A stretch of DNA of 64,000 bases, from the NCBI RefSeq assembly GCF_018304945.1, contig NZ_JAGQEE010000003.1, forward strand, positions 1-64,000, given 5' to 3'. A program made the position numbers and the translations under genes. This DNA is from Collimonas humicola. Lineage in GTDB: Bacteria > Pseudomonadota > Gammaproteobacteria > Burkholderiales > Burkholderiaceae_D. The stretch's first letter is position 1. Each line of letters starts with the position of its first letter. The notes under the pieces are model-generated. The model was not told the DNA's origin and made no database searches. It saw only the letters and a list, made by a program, of their open reading frames with translations. Positions 19,289-27,861 of the stretch are shown here, piece after piece.

Positions 19289-19834
19289 GTGAAAACTGCC
19301 TCTCATCCAGCCGTCCGCGCATTGCTGCTGTGCGCCGGCGCAACGATCTTGCTGTCGGCCTGTTCGCCCAAGTTCAACTGGCGCGAAGTGCGCAGCAAGG
19401 ATGCGCCTTACAGCGTCTTGCTGCCGACCAAACCCTCGACCTTTGCACGCCCGGTCGACCTCGACGGCACCGTGCTCACCATGACCATGACCGCCTCCAA
19501 GGTCGACGACACGGTGTTCGCCGTGGGCAGCGCCAGCGTGCCCGATGCCGCCAAGGCGCAGGCCGCCCTGCTCGCAATGAAAACCGCGCTGGTGAAAAAT
19601 ATCAGCGGCACGGTCCGTTCGGAGAAATCGACCGCCGCCAGCGGCGCGCAAGGGCTGTCGTCCAGCATCGACATCGAAGCAGTCGGCAAGACCCCCGCCG
19701 GCAAGGAAGAAATACTGTTCGGGCATTTTGTCAGCAAGGACAAGGAAATCTACCAGGTCATCGTGATGGGTCCGGAAAAACAGGTTTCCCGGGAAAATGT
19801 TGATACTTTCATCAGTTCGTTCAAACATAATTAA
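19289..19834 (+). CDS. Putative lipoprotein of unknown function
   Basis: A 181-aa protein starting with GTG. The N-terminus is a lipoprotein signal peptide with lipobox LLSAC, so Cys25 would be acylated after cleavage. The mature part has an alternating beta pattern with repeated Asp/Lys-rich turns and ends in FISSFKHN. I recognise no named domain. No Shine-Dalgarno sequence precedes the GTG, because the upstream 42 nt are the tandem repeat. The protein is likely attached to the inner or outer membrane and is otherwise unassigned. Confidence 0.75.
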   Translation: MKTASHPAVRALLLCAGATILLSACSPKFNWREVRSKDAPYSVLLPTKPSTFARPVDLDGTVLTMTMTASKVDDTVFAVGSASVPDAAKAQAALLAMKTALVKNISGTVRSEKSTAASGAQGLSSSIDIEAVGKTPAGKEEILFGHFVSKDKEIYQVIVMGPEKQVSRENVDTFISSFKHN

Positions 19835-19946
19835 TTTTGCAGTCACTTGCCGGCTCTGTAACCGGTAGTGACAAGCCTGGCGTCCACCGGGACAAACAAC
19901 TATTCTGTACAATGTCTTTTTTATCAAAAACATTTTTTGAGGTTTT

Positions 19947-20291
19947 ATGTTAGTTACGTTCAAATCCAAGGCATCGTCCGACGTCATCATGTTCGAACAC
20001 GACGCCAAGCGCATCCTCGATCTGCTGCATAAAGATGTAAAGATCGGCGTGATCACGGCTGCGGAAGGCGCGGCAGCGATTGCCAAGCTGGAAGCGGAAA
20101 CCTCGGAAAGCCGTGCCCATCCCGCATCCGACAGCGTGCAGCACGACATCGCGGCCCATCACAACGACCAGGGCGACGACAGCGGCCATGAGCCGGTGCA
20201 GACGGTAAATTTCGCCAGCCGCATCCATCCTTTGCTGGAAATGCTGCGCGAAGCCCACAAGCACAACAACGACATCATCTGGGGCGTCTGA
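19947..20291 (+). CDS. DUF1840 family protein
   Basis: A 114-aa protein that matches the DUF1840 family as I recall it: an opening MLVTFKSKASSDVIMF, a conserved MFEHDAKRILDLLHK helix, a variable His/Asp-rich middle, and an ending in NDIIWGV. It is a small cytoplasmic protein found mainly in betaproteobacteria, of unknown function. Its TGA overlaps the ATG of the next gene (TGATG), suggesting coupling with the hydrolase. Confidence 0.85.
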   Translation: MLVTFKSKASSDVIMFEHDAKRILDLLHKDVKIGVITAAEGAAAIAKLEAETSESRAHPASDSVQHDIAAHHNDQGDDSGHEPVQTVNFASRIHPLLEMLREAHKHNNDIIWGV

Positions 20292-21184
20292 TGCCGCAGG
20301 AGCGGCAGCTTACGGCCGACGACGGCACCTCGCTGTTCGTTACCGACTGGCCGCTGGCTCCCGGCGAGCCGGTCGCCGGCAGTATCCTGCTGATGCACGG
20401 GCTGGGCGAGCATTCCGGACGCTATGCCCATGTCATACGTTTTTTCAATCGCTGCGGCTTGCTGGTGCGCAGCTACGATCATCGCGGCCACGGCCGTTCC
20501 GGCGGCCGCAAGGGCGATGTCGCCGACGACAGCACGCTGCTGCGCGACGCCAAGCTGGTGCTGAACGATTTCAGCCGGCAGCAAGGGCTGATCCATCCCG
20601 AGCTGGAAAACACCACCCCTATATTATTCGGCCACAGCATGGGCGGCCTGTTCGCCGCGCGCTTTGCGGTGGCGCAGATGGCTTCCTTGCGCGGCCTGAT
20701 CCTGTCGTCGCCGGCGCTGGCGCTGCGCATGAGCGGCTTCCAGCACGGCCTGCTCAAGCTGATGTCGGCGATTGCCCCGGGCCTGGCGGCGCCCAACGGC
20801 CTGGACGTCAACCATCTGTCGCACGACCTCACGGTGGCCAGGGCCTACCGCCTCGATCCGCTGGTGCATAACAAGATCAGCCCGCGCCTGCTCAACAGCA
20901 TGCTGCATGCCGGCGCCTTCGCCATCAGCCAGGCGCCGACGCTGGCGCTGCCGACCCTGATGGTGATCGGCGGCGACGACCGCATCATCGACCCGGCAGG
21001 CAGCCGCCGCTTTTTCGCCGCTCTGCGCCCTGAGATCGGCACCATGCGCGACTACGAAGGCATGTATCACGAGATTTTCAACGAAATCGGCGCCGAGCGC
21101 GTATTCGCCGATGTGCGCCGCTGGCTGGACACACAGCACATGTTGCAGCCGCTGCCTGTCGCCAGTGCGGCGTTGGCAAGCTAA
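20291..21184 (+). CDS. Alpha/beta hydrolase, lysophospholipase/monoacylglycerol lipase-like
   Basis: A 297-aa serine hydrolase with the oxyanion motif (LLMHGLGEHSGRY), the nucleophile elbow GHSMGG, and plausible Asp (GGDDRIID) and His (YHEIFNE) partners. This pattern matches the Hydrolase_4 family, which includes monoacylglycerol lipases and lysophospholipase L2. It has no signal peptide, so it is probably cytoplasmic or peripherally membrane-bound. It is translationally coupled to the DUF1840 gene. Confidence 0.87.
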   Translation: MPQERQLTADDGTSLFVTDWPLAPGEPVAGSILLMHGLGEHSGRYAHVIRFFNRCGLLVRSYDHRGHGRSGGRKGDVADDSTLLRDAKLVLNDFSRQQGLIHPELENTTPILFGHSMGGLFAARFAVAQMASLRGLILSSPALALRMSGFQHGLLKLMSAIAPGLAAPNGLDVNHLSHDLTVARAYRLDPLVHNKISPRLLNSMLHAGAFAISQAPTLALPTLMVIGGDDRIIDPAGSRRFFAALRPEIGTMRDYEGMYHEIFNEIGAERVFADVRRWLDTQHMLQPLPVASAALAS

Positions 21185-21375
21185 TATTTCCTGGCAAGAA
21201 AATTATTGCAATGACATTGACGCTGCCGGCTTGCCTCTCCGGTAAGGCAAGCCGCGGCTGCTGTCAAGCCATCCGGTAATTTCAGCATTTTTCCTGCCAC
21301 AATCGCGACCTAACCGTAGGTTCACGAGCATATCCCCGCTACAATCGCATTGTTACCATCCTGTCTAGCGCCGCC

Positions 21376-22014
21376 ATGATTTCGTTCGGCATTACCGATT
21401 TTGGCCTGTTCCTGATGGCCGTCCTGTTACTGAACGCCACTCCCGGCCCGGATACCGCCTATATAGTCGGCCGCAGCCTGGCGCAAGGACGCCGCGCCGG
21501 CTTGCTGTCGGCGCTGGGCATCACCGCCGGCTGCTGCATCCACGCCACCTTGTCGGCTTTCGGCCTGACCGCGCTGCTGGCGGCTTCGGCCACAGCGTTC
21601 ATGGCGGTCAAGCTGGCGGGCGGGGCTTACCTGGTGTATCTCGGGCTGAAGATGCTTTTCAGCAAAAAGCAGGCCGCCAGCGCCAGCCGGCCGCAGCCGG
21701 ACCTGCGCTCGCACAAGACGATTTTCGTGCAAGCCTTGATCACCAATGTGCTCAATCCCAAGGTGATCTTGTTTTTCCTGTCGTTTTTCCCGCAATTCGT
21801 GCAGCACGATTCGCCGCACAAGATCGCCGCTTTTTTATTGCTGGGCGCGGTGTTTTCCGTAGTGACGCTATGCTGGAACAGCGGCACAGCGATGCTGGCC
21901 GGGACGCTCAGCCGCCATGCCGGCAGCAATCCCCACGTTAAGCATTGGCTGGAGCGCAGCGTCGGCGCCGCCTTTGTCGCGCTGGGCATGAAACTGGCGC
22001 TGAGCCGGAATTAA
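21376..22014 (+). CDS. LysE/RhtB-family amino-acid exporter
   Basis: A 212-aa membrane protein with six hydrophobic segments and the family signature near the N-terminus (LLNATPGPDTAYIVGRSLAQG). Relatives export lysine, homoserine, threonine or other amino acids. The gene stands alone between the hydrolase gene and rsmB, with 191 bp upstream, so it probably has its own promoter. The substrate is not predictable. Confidence 0.88.
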   Translation: MISFGITDFGLFLMAVLLLNATPGPDTAYIVGRSLAQGRRAGLLSALGITAGCCIHATLSAFGLTALLAASATAFMAVKLAGGAYLVYLGLKMLFSKKQAASASRPQPDLRSHKTIFVQALITNVLNPKVILFFLSFFPQFVQHDSPHKIAAFLLLGAVFSVVTLCWNSGTAMLAGTLSRHAGSNPHVKHWLERSVGAAFVALGMKLALSRN

Positions 22015-22091
22015 GCCAACTAGGTGAGCCCCTTGATCTTGCCAGACTGAATTTTTGAAAACCATAACCGTAGCGTAGCCTTGAACAACTT

Positions 22092-23399
22092 GTGACTTAT
22101 TCAACCCTCAAAAAAGACTCTCTCGCGTTTAGCCTGCTTGGCGCCGCCCAGGCGATCGCACTGGTGCGCGACGGTGCGGCGCTGCCACAGGCATTGACCC
22201 AGGTATTTGCGCAATCGGCAGCGCCGGCGCCGACCCGCGGCGCCATCCAGGATATCGCCTACCGCACCATGCGCGGCATCGGCCGCGCGGAAACCTTGCT
22301 GGGCAACCTGGCCAGCCGGCCGCCGGAACCGACCCTGCTGCACTGCCTGCTGTGCGCAGCCCTGTGCCTGCTGGCCGATGTCGACGATCCTGCCTATGAA
22401 AATTTCACCGTGGTTAACCAGGCCGTCACCGCAGTTGCCTCGGACCCGCAGATGGCGCACGCCAAAGGCATGGCGAATGCGGTGCTGCGCCGCTTCCTGC
22501 GCGAGCGCGAAGCCTTGGTGGCGATCGCCGTCAAGACGCCCTTCGGCTTGTGGAATTATCCGGTGTGGTGGATAGACCGCATGAAAGCCGCCTATCCGGA
22601 ACAATGGCAAGCCATCCTGACCGCCGGCAACACGGCGCCGCCGCTGACCTTGCGCGTCAACCGCCGCAAGACCTCGGTAGCGGCCTATCTGGAAACCCTG
22701 GCCAGCCACGATATCGGCGCGCGCCAGATCGGCGACTACGCCATCCGCCTGGACATGGCCATGCCGGTGGCGCAGATTCCCGGTTTTGAAGACGGCCTGG
22801 CGTCAGTGCAGGACGCGGCGGCGCAACTGGCGGCGCCGTTGCTGGATGTGCAAGACGGCATGCGGGTGCTGGACGCCTGCGCCGCTCCCGGCGGCAAAAC
22901 CTGTCACATCCTGGAAACCGCCGAGGTCGAGCTGACCGCGCTGGACAACAATCCCAAGCGCTTGCAGCGCATCACCCAGAACCTGCAGCGGCTGCAACTG
23001 CAGGCCGGCCTGCAGCTGGGCGACGCCAGCCTCGGCAGCGACGGCAAGGACTGGTGGGACGGCAAGCTGTTCGACCGCATCCTGGCCGACGTGCCCTGCA
23101 CCGCCTCCGGCATCGTGCGGCGCCATCCGGATATCCGCTGGCTGCGGCGCAAGACCGATACCGAGCAGCTGGCAACACTTTCGGCAAAGATTCTGGACAA
23201 TCTGTGGCAGATGCTGCGGCCGGATGGTAAATTGCTGCTGGTAACATGTTCCGTCTGGCCGCAGGAATCCGAGGCCCAGGCAGCAGCGTTCGCCCAGCGT
23301 CACAATGCCCGCAGGCTGCCGGCGCCAGGCCAGCTGTTGCCGCGTGCCGATCATGAACAGGACCATGACGGGCTGTTTTATGCCTTGTTCCAAAAATGA
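22092..23399 (+). CDS. rsmB: 16S rRNA (cytosine(967)-C(5))-methyltransferase
   Basis: A 435-aa protein starting with GTG. The N-terminal 140 residues form a NusB-like RNA-binding domain, and the C-terminal half is the methyltransferase with SAM motif LDACAAPGGKT, catalytic ADVPCTASGIVRR and the second cysteine in LLVTCSVWPQE. It methylates C967 of 16S rRNA. It leads the conserved betaproteobacterial group rsmB-DUF4390-ntrY-ntrX. Confidence 0.93.
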   Translation: MTYSTLKKDSLAFSLLGAAQAIALVRDGAALPQALTQVFAQSAAPAPTRGAIQDIAYRTMRGIGRAETLLGNLASRPPEPTLLHCLLCAALCLLADVDDPAYENFTVVNQAVTAVASDPQMAHAKGMANAVLRRFLREREALVAIAVKTPFGLWNYPVWWIDRMKAAYPEQWQAILTAGNTAPPLTLRVNRRKTSVAAYLETLASHDIGARQIGDYAIRLDMAMPVAQIPGFEDGLASVQDAAAQLAAPLLDVQDGMRVLDACAAPGGKTCHILETAEVELTALDNNPKRLQRITQNLQRLQLQAGLQLGDASLGSDGKDWWDGKLFDRILADVPCTASGIVRRHPDIRWLRRKTDTEQLATLSAKILDNLWQMLRPDGKLLLVTCSVWPQESEAQAAAFAQRHNARRLPAPGQLLPRADHEQDHDGLFYALFQK

Positions 23400-23500
23400 T
23401 GAAATAGAAAAGCTGTCTGACAGCCGCAACCAGAGCGGCTCAGCTGTGTCCCCTTGTTAATGCACTATTTTTTAGCGGATTTGCTCCGTAACAGATACCA

Positions 23501-24079
23501 GTGACACGACCATTGCCTCAATTCATAAAATACTGGCTGCTGGCCCTGATGCTAGCTCTGTCTTTTAGCCACGCCTCCAGCTTTGCATCTGAAGGCGTTG
23601 AATTGAGCCAGGCCCATATCGAAGCGGACGACAACGGCTACCGGCTCTCAGCGACTTTTTCCTTCGATCTCAACCGTGGCCTTGAAGATGTGATCAATCG
23701 CGGCGTCGCCCTGTATTTCACGACCGATGTCGAACTGACCCGGCCGCGCTGGTACTGGTTCGACGAAAAGGCGATCACGGCCACCCAGACCATCCGCCTG
23801 CAATACAACGTCATCACGCGCCGCTATAACGTCGCTACCAACGGCAGCCTGCAGCAAAGCTTCAATACACTCGATGACGCCCTGTCCCTGATCCGCCGTC
23901 CCAGCCGCTGGCTGATCGCCGACAAAACCGCGCTCAAGAGCGGCGAGGTGTACCGGGTCGCAGTGCGCATGGGGCTGGACCTGGGGCTATTGTCGAAGCC
24001 GTTCCAGGTCAATGCGCTGAACAATAGCGACTGGCGTTTTTCTTCCGACTGGAAGAGTTTCAACTACAAGGCAGAATAG
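23501..24079 (+). CDS. DUF4390 domain protein, exported
   Basis: A 192-aa protein starting with GTG. It has an N-terminal signal or anchor (LLALMLALSFSHASSFA) and a beta-rich body characteristic of DUF4390 (FSFDLNRGLEDVINRGVALYF; RPRWYWFDEK). Its function is unknown. It lies 2 bp before the sensor kinase gene, and the pair is conserved in betaproteobacteria, so a periplasmic accessory role for the kinase is possible but unproven. Confidence 0.85.
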   Translation: MTRPLPQFIKYWLLALMLALSFSHASSFASEGVELSQAHIEADDNGYRLSATFSFDLNRGLEDVINRGVALYFTTDVELTRPRWYWFDEKAITATQTIRLQYNVITRRYNVATNGSLQQSFNTLDDALSLIRRPSRWLIADKTALKSGEVYRVAVRMGLDLGLLSKPFQVNALNNSDWRFSSDWKSFNYKAE

Positions 24080-24081
24080 CC

Positions 24082-26367
24082 GTGTCGCGCGCGCTACGTT
24101 ATTTGCTGGTGGTCGGCGGCGCCATCGTCAGCATCCTGCTGTTCCTGCTGTCCTCCGCTTCTTCCAATTCCGATTTCTTCGACAAGCACTACTCCTGGCT
24201 GCTGGGCTTGAACGCGTTGATGGCGGTGGCGCTGTTCGTGCTGGTGTGCCTGCTGCTGGGCCGCCTCTACAGCCGCTACAAGCACGGCAAGTTCGGCTCC
24301 CGCCTGACCGCCAAACTGGTCTTCATGTTCGCACTGATCGGCATCTTGCCGGGCGTGGTGATCTATCTGGTGTCGGTGCAGTTTGTTTCGCGCTCGATCG
24401 AATCCTGGTTTGACGTGCACGTGGAGTCGGCCTTGCAGTCGGGCCTGAACCTCAGCCATGCCGCGCTGGAGTCGTCGCTCAGCGATCTCAGTTCCAGGGC
24501 CCGCATCCTGGCGGCGGACTGGTCGGAGCTGTCGAATTCGGCGCAGGCCACCCAGCTGGGCCGCCTCAACGAAAAGAATCTGGAGGCTTCCATCGTCACC
24601 GCCAACGGCCAGGTGATCGCGTCGGTCGGCGGCCATCTGGGAGCCCTGAGGCCGACTCAGCCGACGCCCGCCATGCTGCAGCAGGCCCGCCTGCCGCACG
24701 GCTATGCCGCTACCGAGAGCGCTCAGGACAATCCCGACGGCGGCGCCGCGGATGGCGGCGACAACGACCTGCGCCAGCACGTGGTGGTGGCGATCCCGCC
24801 GCCGCTACACAGCTCATCCTTGCAGGACGATACTCATTTCCTGCAGATGATCCAGCCGGTGCCGGCCTATCTGGCGACCAACGCCGAGGCGCTCGGCTCG
24901 GCCTACAGCGAATACCAGGAGCGTTCGCTTGGCCGTTCCGGGCTGCGCAAGATCTATCTGGTGACCCTGACCCTGACCCTGCTGCTGGCGGTGTTCGGCG
25001 CCATCGCCAGCGCCTTCCTGATCGCCACCGACCTGGCCAAGCCCTTGCTGCTGCTGGCGGAAGGCACCAAGGCGGTGGCCGAGGGCAACCTGTCGCCGCG
25101 GCCGATCGTCGCTACCTCGGACGAGCTGGGCACCCTGACCCAGTCGTTCAACCTGATGACGCGCCAGCTGTTCGATGCCCGCGCCGCGGTCGAGAAAAAC
25201 CGCAGCGAGCTGGAAAATGCCAAGGCCTACCTGGAATCGGTGCTGGCCAACATGTCGGCCGGCGTGATGGTGCTGGACGGCGATTTCCGCCTGGTCACCA
25301 GCAACCAGTCGGTGGCACGCATCCTGCAGTACGACTTTTCTCCGCACATCGGCCAGCCGCTCAACATCATCGACGGCCTGGCGCACTTTGCGGAAGTCAT
25401 CACCAATGCCTTTTCCGAACAGAACGCGCAATTCGCCACCGGCAAGATCGGCCCCGAGCTGCTGCACTGGCAGCAGCAGATCGAGATTCCGCGGCGGGTA
25501 GACAGCGGCGCGGACAACGACAGCGACGACATCACCCTGCTGGCGCGCGGCTCGCGCCTGCCGGTCGAGAACCGCACCGGCTATGTGGTGGTGTTCGACG
25601 ATATTTCCGACGTCATCTCCGGCCAGCGCTCGATTGCCTGGGGCGAAGTAGCGCGCCGCCTGGCGCATGAAATCAAGAATCCGCTGACGCCGATCCAGCT
25701 GTCGGCGGAACGGCTGCAGATGAAACTGGAAGACAAGCTGATGACCCAGGACGCGGCGATCCTGAAAAAAAGCACCGACACCATCGTCAACCAGGTAGCG
25801 GCAATGAAGCGCATGGTGGACGATTTCCGCGACTACGCCAAGACGCCGCCTGCTGTCTTGGGCGAGCTCGACCTGAACGTGCTGGTGGCGGAAATCCTGC
25901 ACCTGTATCTGGCGGGCGACGAACGCGACATGATCCACGCCTCGCTGGCGCCGGACCTGCCGCTGATCATGGGCGACGCCACCCAGCTGCGGCAAGTGAT
26001 ACACAACCTGCTGCAGAATGCCCAGGACGCCGTCATGGACCGCAGCGGCGATCCGCAGCCGCCGCGCATCGACCTGGTCACCGAGCGCGTCAGCTATCAA
26101 AGTTCGGACGGCCTCTCGCGCACCGCGGTGCGGCTCTCGATCACCGATAACGGCGCCGGATTCTCGCCTAAAATACTGGCCAGGGCGTTTGAACCCTACG
26201 TCACGTCGAAGCCGCGCGGCACCGGCCTGGGCCTGCCGATGGTGAAAAAAATCATCGACGAACACGGCGGCCGCATCGATCTGCAGAACCGAAGCGATAC
26301 AAAGGGCGCAAAAATCCTGATTTTGCTGTTAAAGTTAGCCTCAAGTCATGATTCAGCCATAATTTGA
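24082..26367 (+). CDS. ntrY: NtrY-like sensor histidine kinase
   Basis: A 761-aa kinase starting with GTG. Three membrane segments lie in the first 110 residues and another near 295-315, enclosing a periplasmic sensor of about 180 residues. A HAMP domain (DLAKPLLLLAEGTKAVAEG), a PAS domain, the HisKA box (LAHEIKNPLTPIQ) and the HATPase N and G boxes (NLLQNAQDAV; GTGLGLPMVKKIIDEHGG) follow. It should phosphorylate the receiver protein encoded 147 bp downstream. NtrYX systems respond to nitrogen or redox state in other proteobacteria; the signal here is unknown. Confidence 0.9.
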   Translation: MSRALRYLLVVGGAIVSILLFLLSSASSNSDFFDKHYSWLLGLNALMAVALFVLVCLLLGRLYSRYKHGKFGSRLTAKLVFMFALIGILPGVVIYLVSVQFVSRSIESWFDVHVESALQSGLNLSHAALESSLSDLSSRARILAADWSELSNSAQATQLGRLNEKNLEASIVTANGQVIASVGGHLGALRPTQPTPAMLQQARLPHGYAATESAQDNPDGGAADGGDNDLRQHVVVAIPPPLHSSSLQDDTHFLQMIQPVPAYLATNAEALGSAYSEYQERSLGRSGLRKIYLVTLTLTLLLAVFGAIASAFLIATDLAKPLLLLAEGTKAVAEGNLSPRPIVATSDELGTLTQSFNLMTRQLFDARAAVEKNRSELENAKAYLESVLANMSAGVMVLDGDFRLVTSNQSVARILQYDFSPHIGQPLNIIDGLAHFAEVITNAFSEQNAQFATGKIGPELLHWQQQIEIPRRVDSGADNDSDDITLLARGSRLPVENRTGYVVVFDDISDVISGQRSIAWGEVARRLAHEIKNPLTPIQLSAERLQMKLEDKLMTQDAAILKKSTDTIVNQVAAMKRMVDDFRDYAKTPPAVLGELDLNVLVAEILHLYLAGDERDMIHASLAPDLPLIMGDATQLRQVIHNLLQNAQDAVMDRSGDPQPPRIDLVTERVSYQSSDGLSRTAVRLSITDNGAGFSPKILARAFEPYVTSKPRGTGLGLPMVKKIIDEHGGRIDLQNRSDTKGAKILILLLKLASSHDSAII

Positions 26368-26514
26368 TATGCAACACCTGCAAATTGGCAGTTGAGTGAT
26401 ATAGCATGTATCCGGACGCGGAAATAAAACAACGAGACATCAACAATTTAACTGGGCTATCTGAACGGTCCATACAGTGGGATTTGATGCAACAGGAAAT
26501 GGGAAGGCAACCGC

Positions 26515-27237
26515 ATGGCTAATATCCTAGTCGTTGACGACGAAATGGGAATTCGGGAATTGCTCTCGGAAATTTTAGGTGACGAGGGGCATGTAGTAAC
26601 CGCCGCGGAAAATGCACAACAGGCTCGCGAGTTTCGTCAGGGCGGCGTGCCCGATCTGGTGCTGCTCGATATCTGGATGCCGGACACCGACGGCGTGACG
26701 CTGCTCAAGGAATGGCAGCGCGACGGCTTGCTGACCATGCCGGTCATCATGATGTCCGGCCACGCCACCATCGACACAGCGGTAGAAGCGACGCGCATCG
26801 GCGCCCTGAATTTCCTGGAAAAACCGATTGCCTTGCAAAAACTGCTGAAAGCGGTCCAGCAGGGGCTGTCGCAAGGCCCGAAGACTGCCCGCGCGCCAAC
26901 CCTCTATCCGCAGCCGGTCGCCGCCACCAGCGAACTGGGCGACGTGGTCGCCGCTGTGGGCGCCTTTAACAATCCGATCGCGTCCGAAAGCGGACACGCC
27001 GCGGCCATGCCATCGGTGGCGGCAGCCTCGGAAAGCCTGTTCTCGACATCGTTCGGCCTGCCCTTGCGCGAAGCGCGCGATGCTTTCGAGCGCGCCTATT
27101 TCGAATACCACCTGATTCGCGAAAGCGGCAGCATGACCAGGGTGGCTGAAAAAACCGGACTGGAGCGCACCCACCTGTACCGGAAACTGAAACAACTCGG
27201 CGTCGATCCGGGAAAGCTGTCGAAAAAGGGCGGATGA
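26515..27237 (+). CDS. NtrX-like response regulator lacking the AAA+ domain
   Basis: A 240-aa regulator. The receiver domain spans residues 1-120 with phospho-acceptor Asp52 (LLDIWMPD), the switch region MMSGHAT and Lys104 (FLEKPI). A Fis-type HTH lies at the C-terminus (SMTRVAEKTGLERTHLYRKLKQLGV). The middle, where classical NtrX has a sigma-54-interacting ATPase of about 230 residues, is only about 70 Ala/Ser/Pro-rich residues. It therefore cannot remodel sigma-54 polymerase and should act as a simple DNA-binding activator or repressor. It is coupled to the next gene by an ATGA overlap. Confidence 0.9.
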   Translation: MANILVVDDEMGIRELLSEILGDEGHVVTAAENAQQAREFRQGGVPDLVLLDIWMPDTDGVTLLKEWQRDGLLTMPVIMMSGHATIDTAVEATRIGALNFLEKPIALQKLLKAVQQGLSQGPKTARAPTLYPQPVAATSELGDVVAAVGAFNNPIASESGHAAAMPSVAAASESLFSTSFGLPLREARDAFERAYFEYHLIRESGSMTRVAEKTGLERTHLYRKLKQLGVDPGKLSKKGG

Positions 27238-27608
27238 CGCTCACCACCCTGGTCAGCGGCAGACCGGCCAGCGCGCGTGAAGCCGCGATCTGGTCTGCCC
27301 TGCAGCAAGAACTGGCGCACCACGGCGTTTATCAGAGTACCGCACTGATCCTGGAAGGCCTGGCCGACGGCAAACTGGCGACGGCTCCCTTGCCGCCTGA
27401 ACTGGAAATCAAACGGATCGCCCCCGGCTGCTTTTGCTGCATTGGCAACCTGACGCTGCGCGTCACTTTGAACCGCCTGCTGCGCAAAACGCCGGCGCGA
27501 TTGTTCATCAGCATTGCCGACGACACGCACCTGCAGCAAATCCGCGATTTTCTCAGCCAACCGCCTTACGACGCTTATCTTTCCCTGACCCCGGACCTGG
27601 TGGTCTGA
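27234..27608 (+). CDS. Small CobW-like protein with a degenerate P-loop
   Basis: A 124-aa protein that resembles the N-terminal part of CobW/COG0523 metallochaperone GTPases. VSGRPASAREAAI sits where the family has a GxxGxGKT P-loop, and GCFCCIGN matches the metal-binding GCxCC motif. The GKT residues are missing, so nucleotide hydrolysis is unlikely, and the C-terminal CobW domain is absent. It overlaps ntrX by four bases and is probably cotranslated with it. A role in metal binding is a guess from the Cys-Cys motif. Confidence 0.6.
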   Translation: MTLTTLVSGRPASAREAAIWSALQQELAHHGVYQSTALILEGLADGKLATAPLPPELEIKRIAPGCFCCIGNLTLRVTLNRLLRKTPARLFISIADDTHLQQIRDFLSQPPYDAYLSLTPDLVV

Positions 27609-27764
27609 GCAAAGTCAGCCATGCAACTTGCCCTGCGGCTATACAGCATTTCCTGCCGCCGGCACGCAACTTTCCTCGGGTTTCCTCCTCTAAGTTGTTG
27701 CGTATGGCAATCATAAGAATAATTCCAATAGCAGCACGCTATGTACATTCTCTAACAAATCCTA

Positions 27765-27791
27765 TTAGCACTCTGAATTAGAGAGTGCTAA
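27765..27791. promoter_or_regulatory. CIRCE element (HrcA operator)
   Basis: TTAGCACTC (27765-27773) and GAGTGCTAA (27783-27791) are separated by 9 nt, an exact match to the CIRCE consensus. HrcA repressor binds such sites in the groE and dnaK leaders of many bacteria. In betaproteobacteria it is also reported before rpoH. Here it lies 70 bp before the rpoH start codon. Confidence 0.95.
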
Positions 27792-27861
27792 TATATTCCC
27801 GTCATACGTCTGATCGTTGATCAACCGGCAGCCTGAGCTGGCCGGACAGCAAGGAGAAAGA

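Noticed and set aside
18194-20149. A 651-aa minus-strand frame
   Set aside because: It runs antisense through three plausible plus-strand genes, has no recognisable domain and is rich in Gln, His and Arg.
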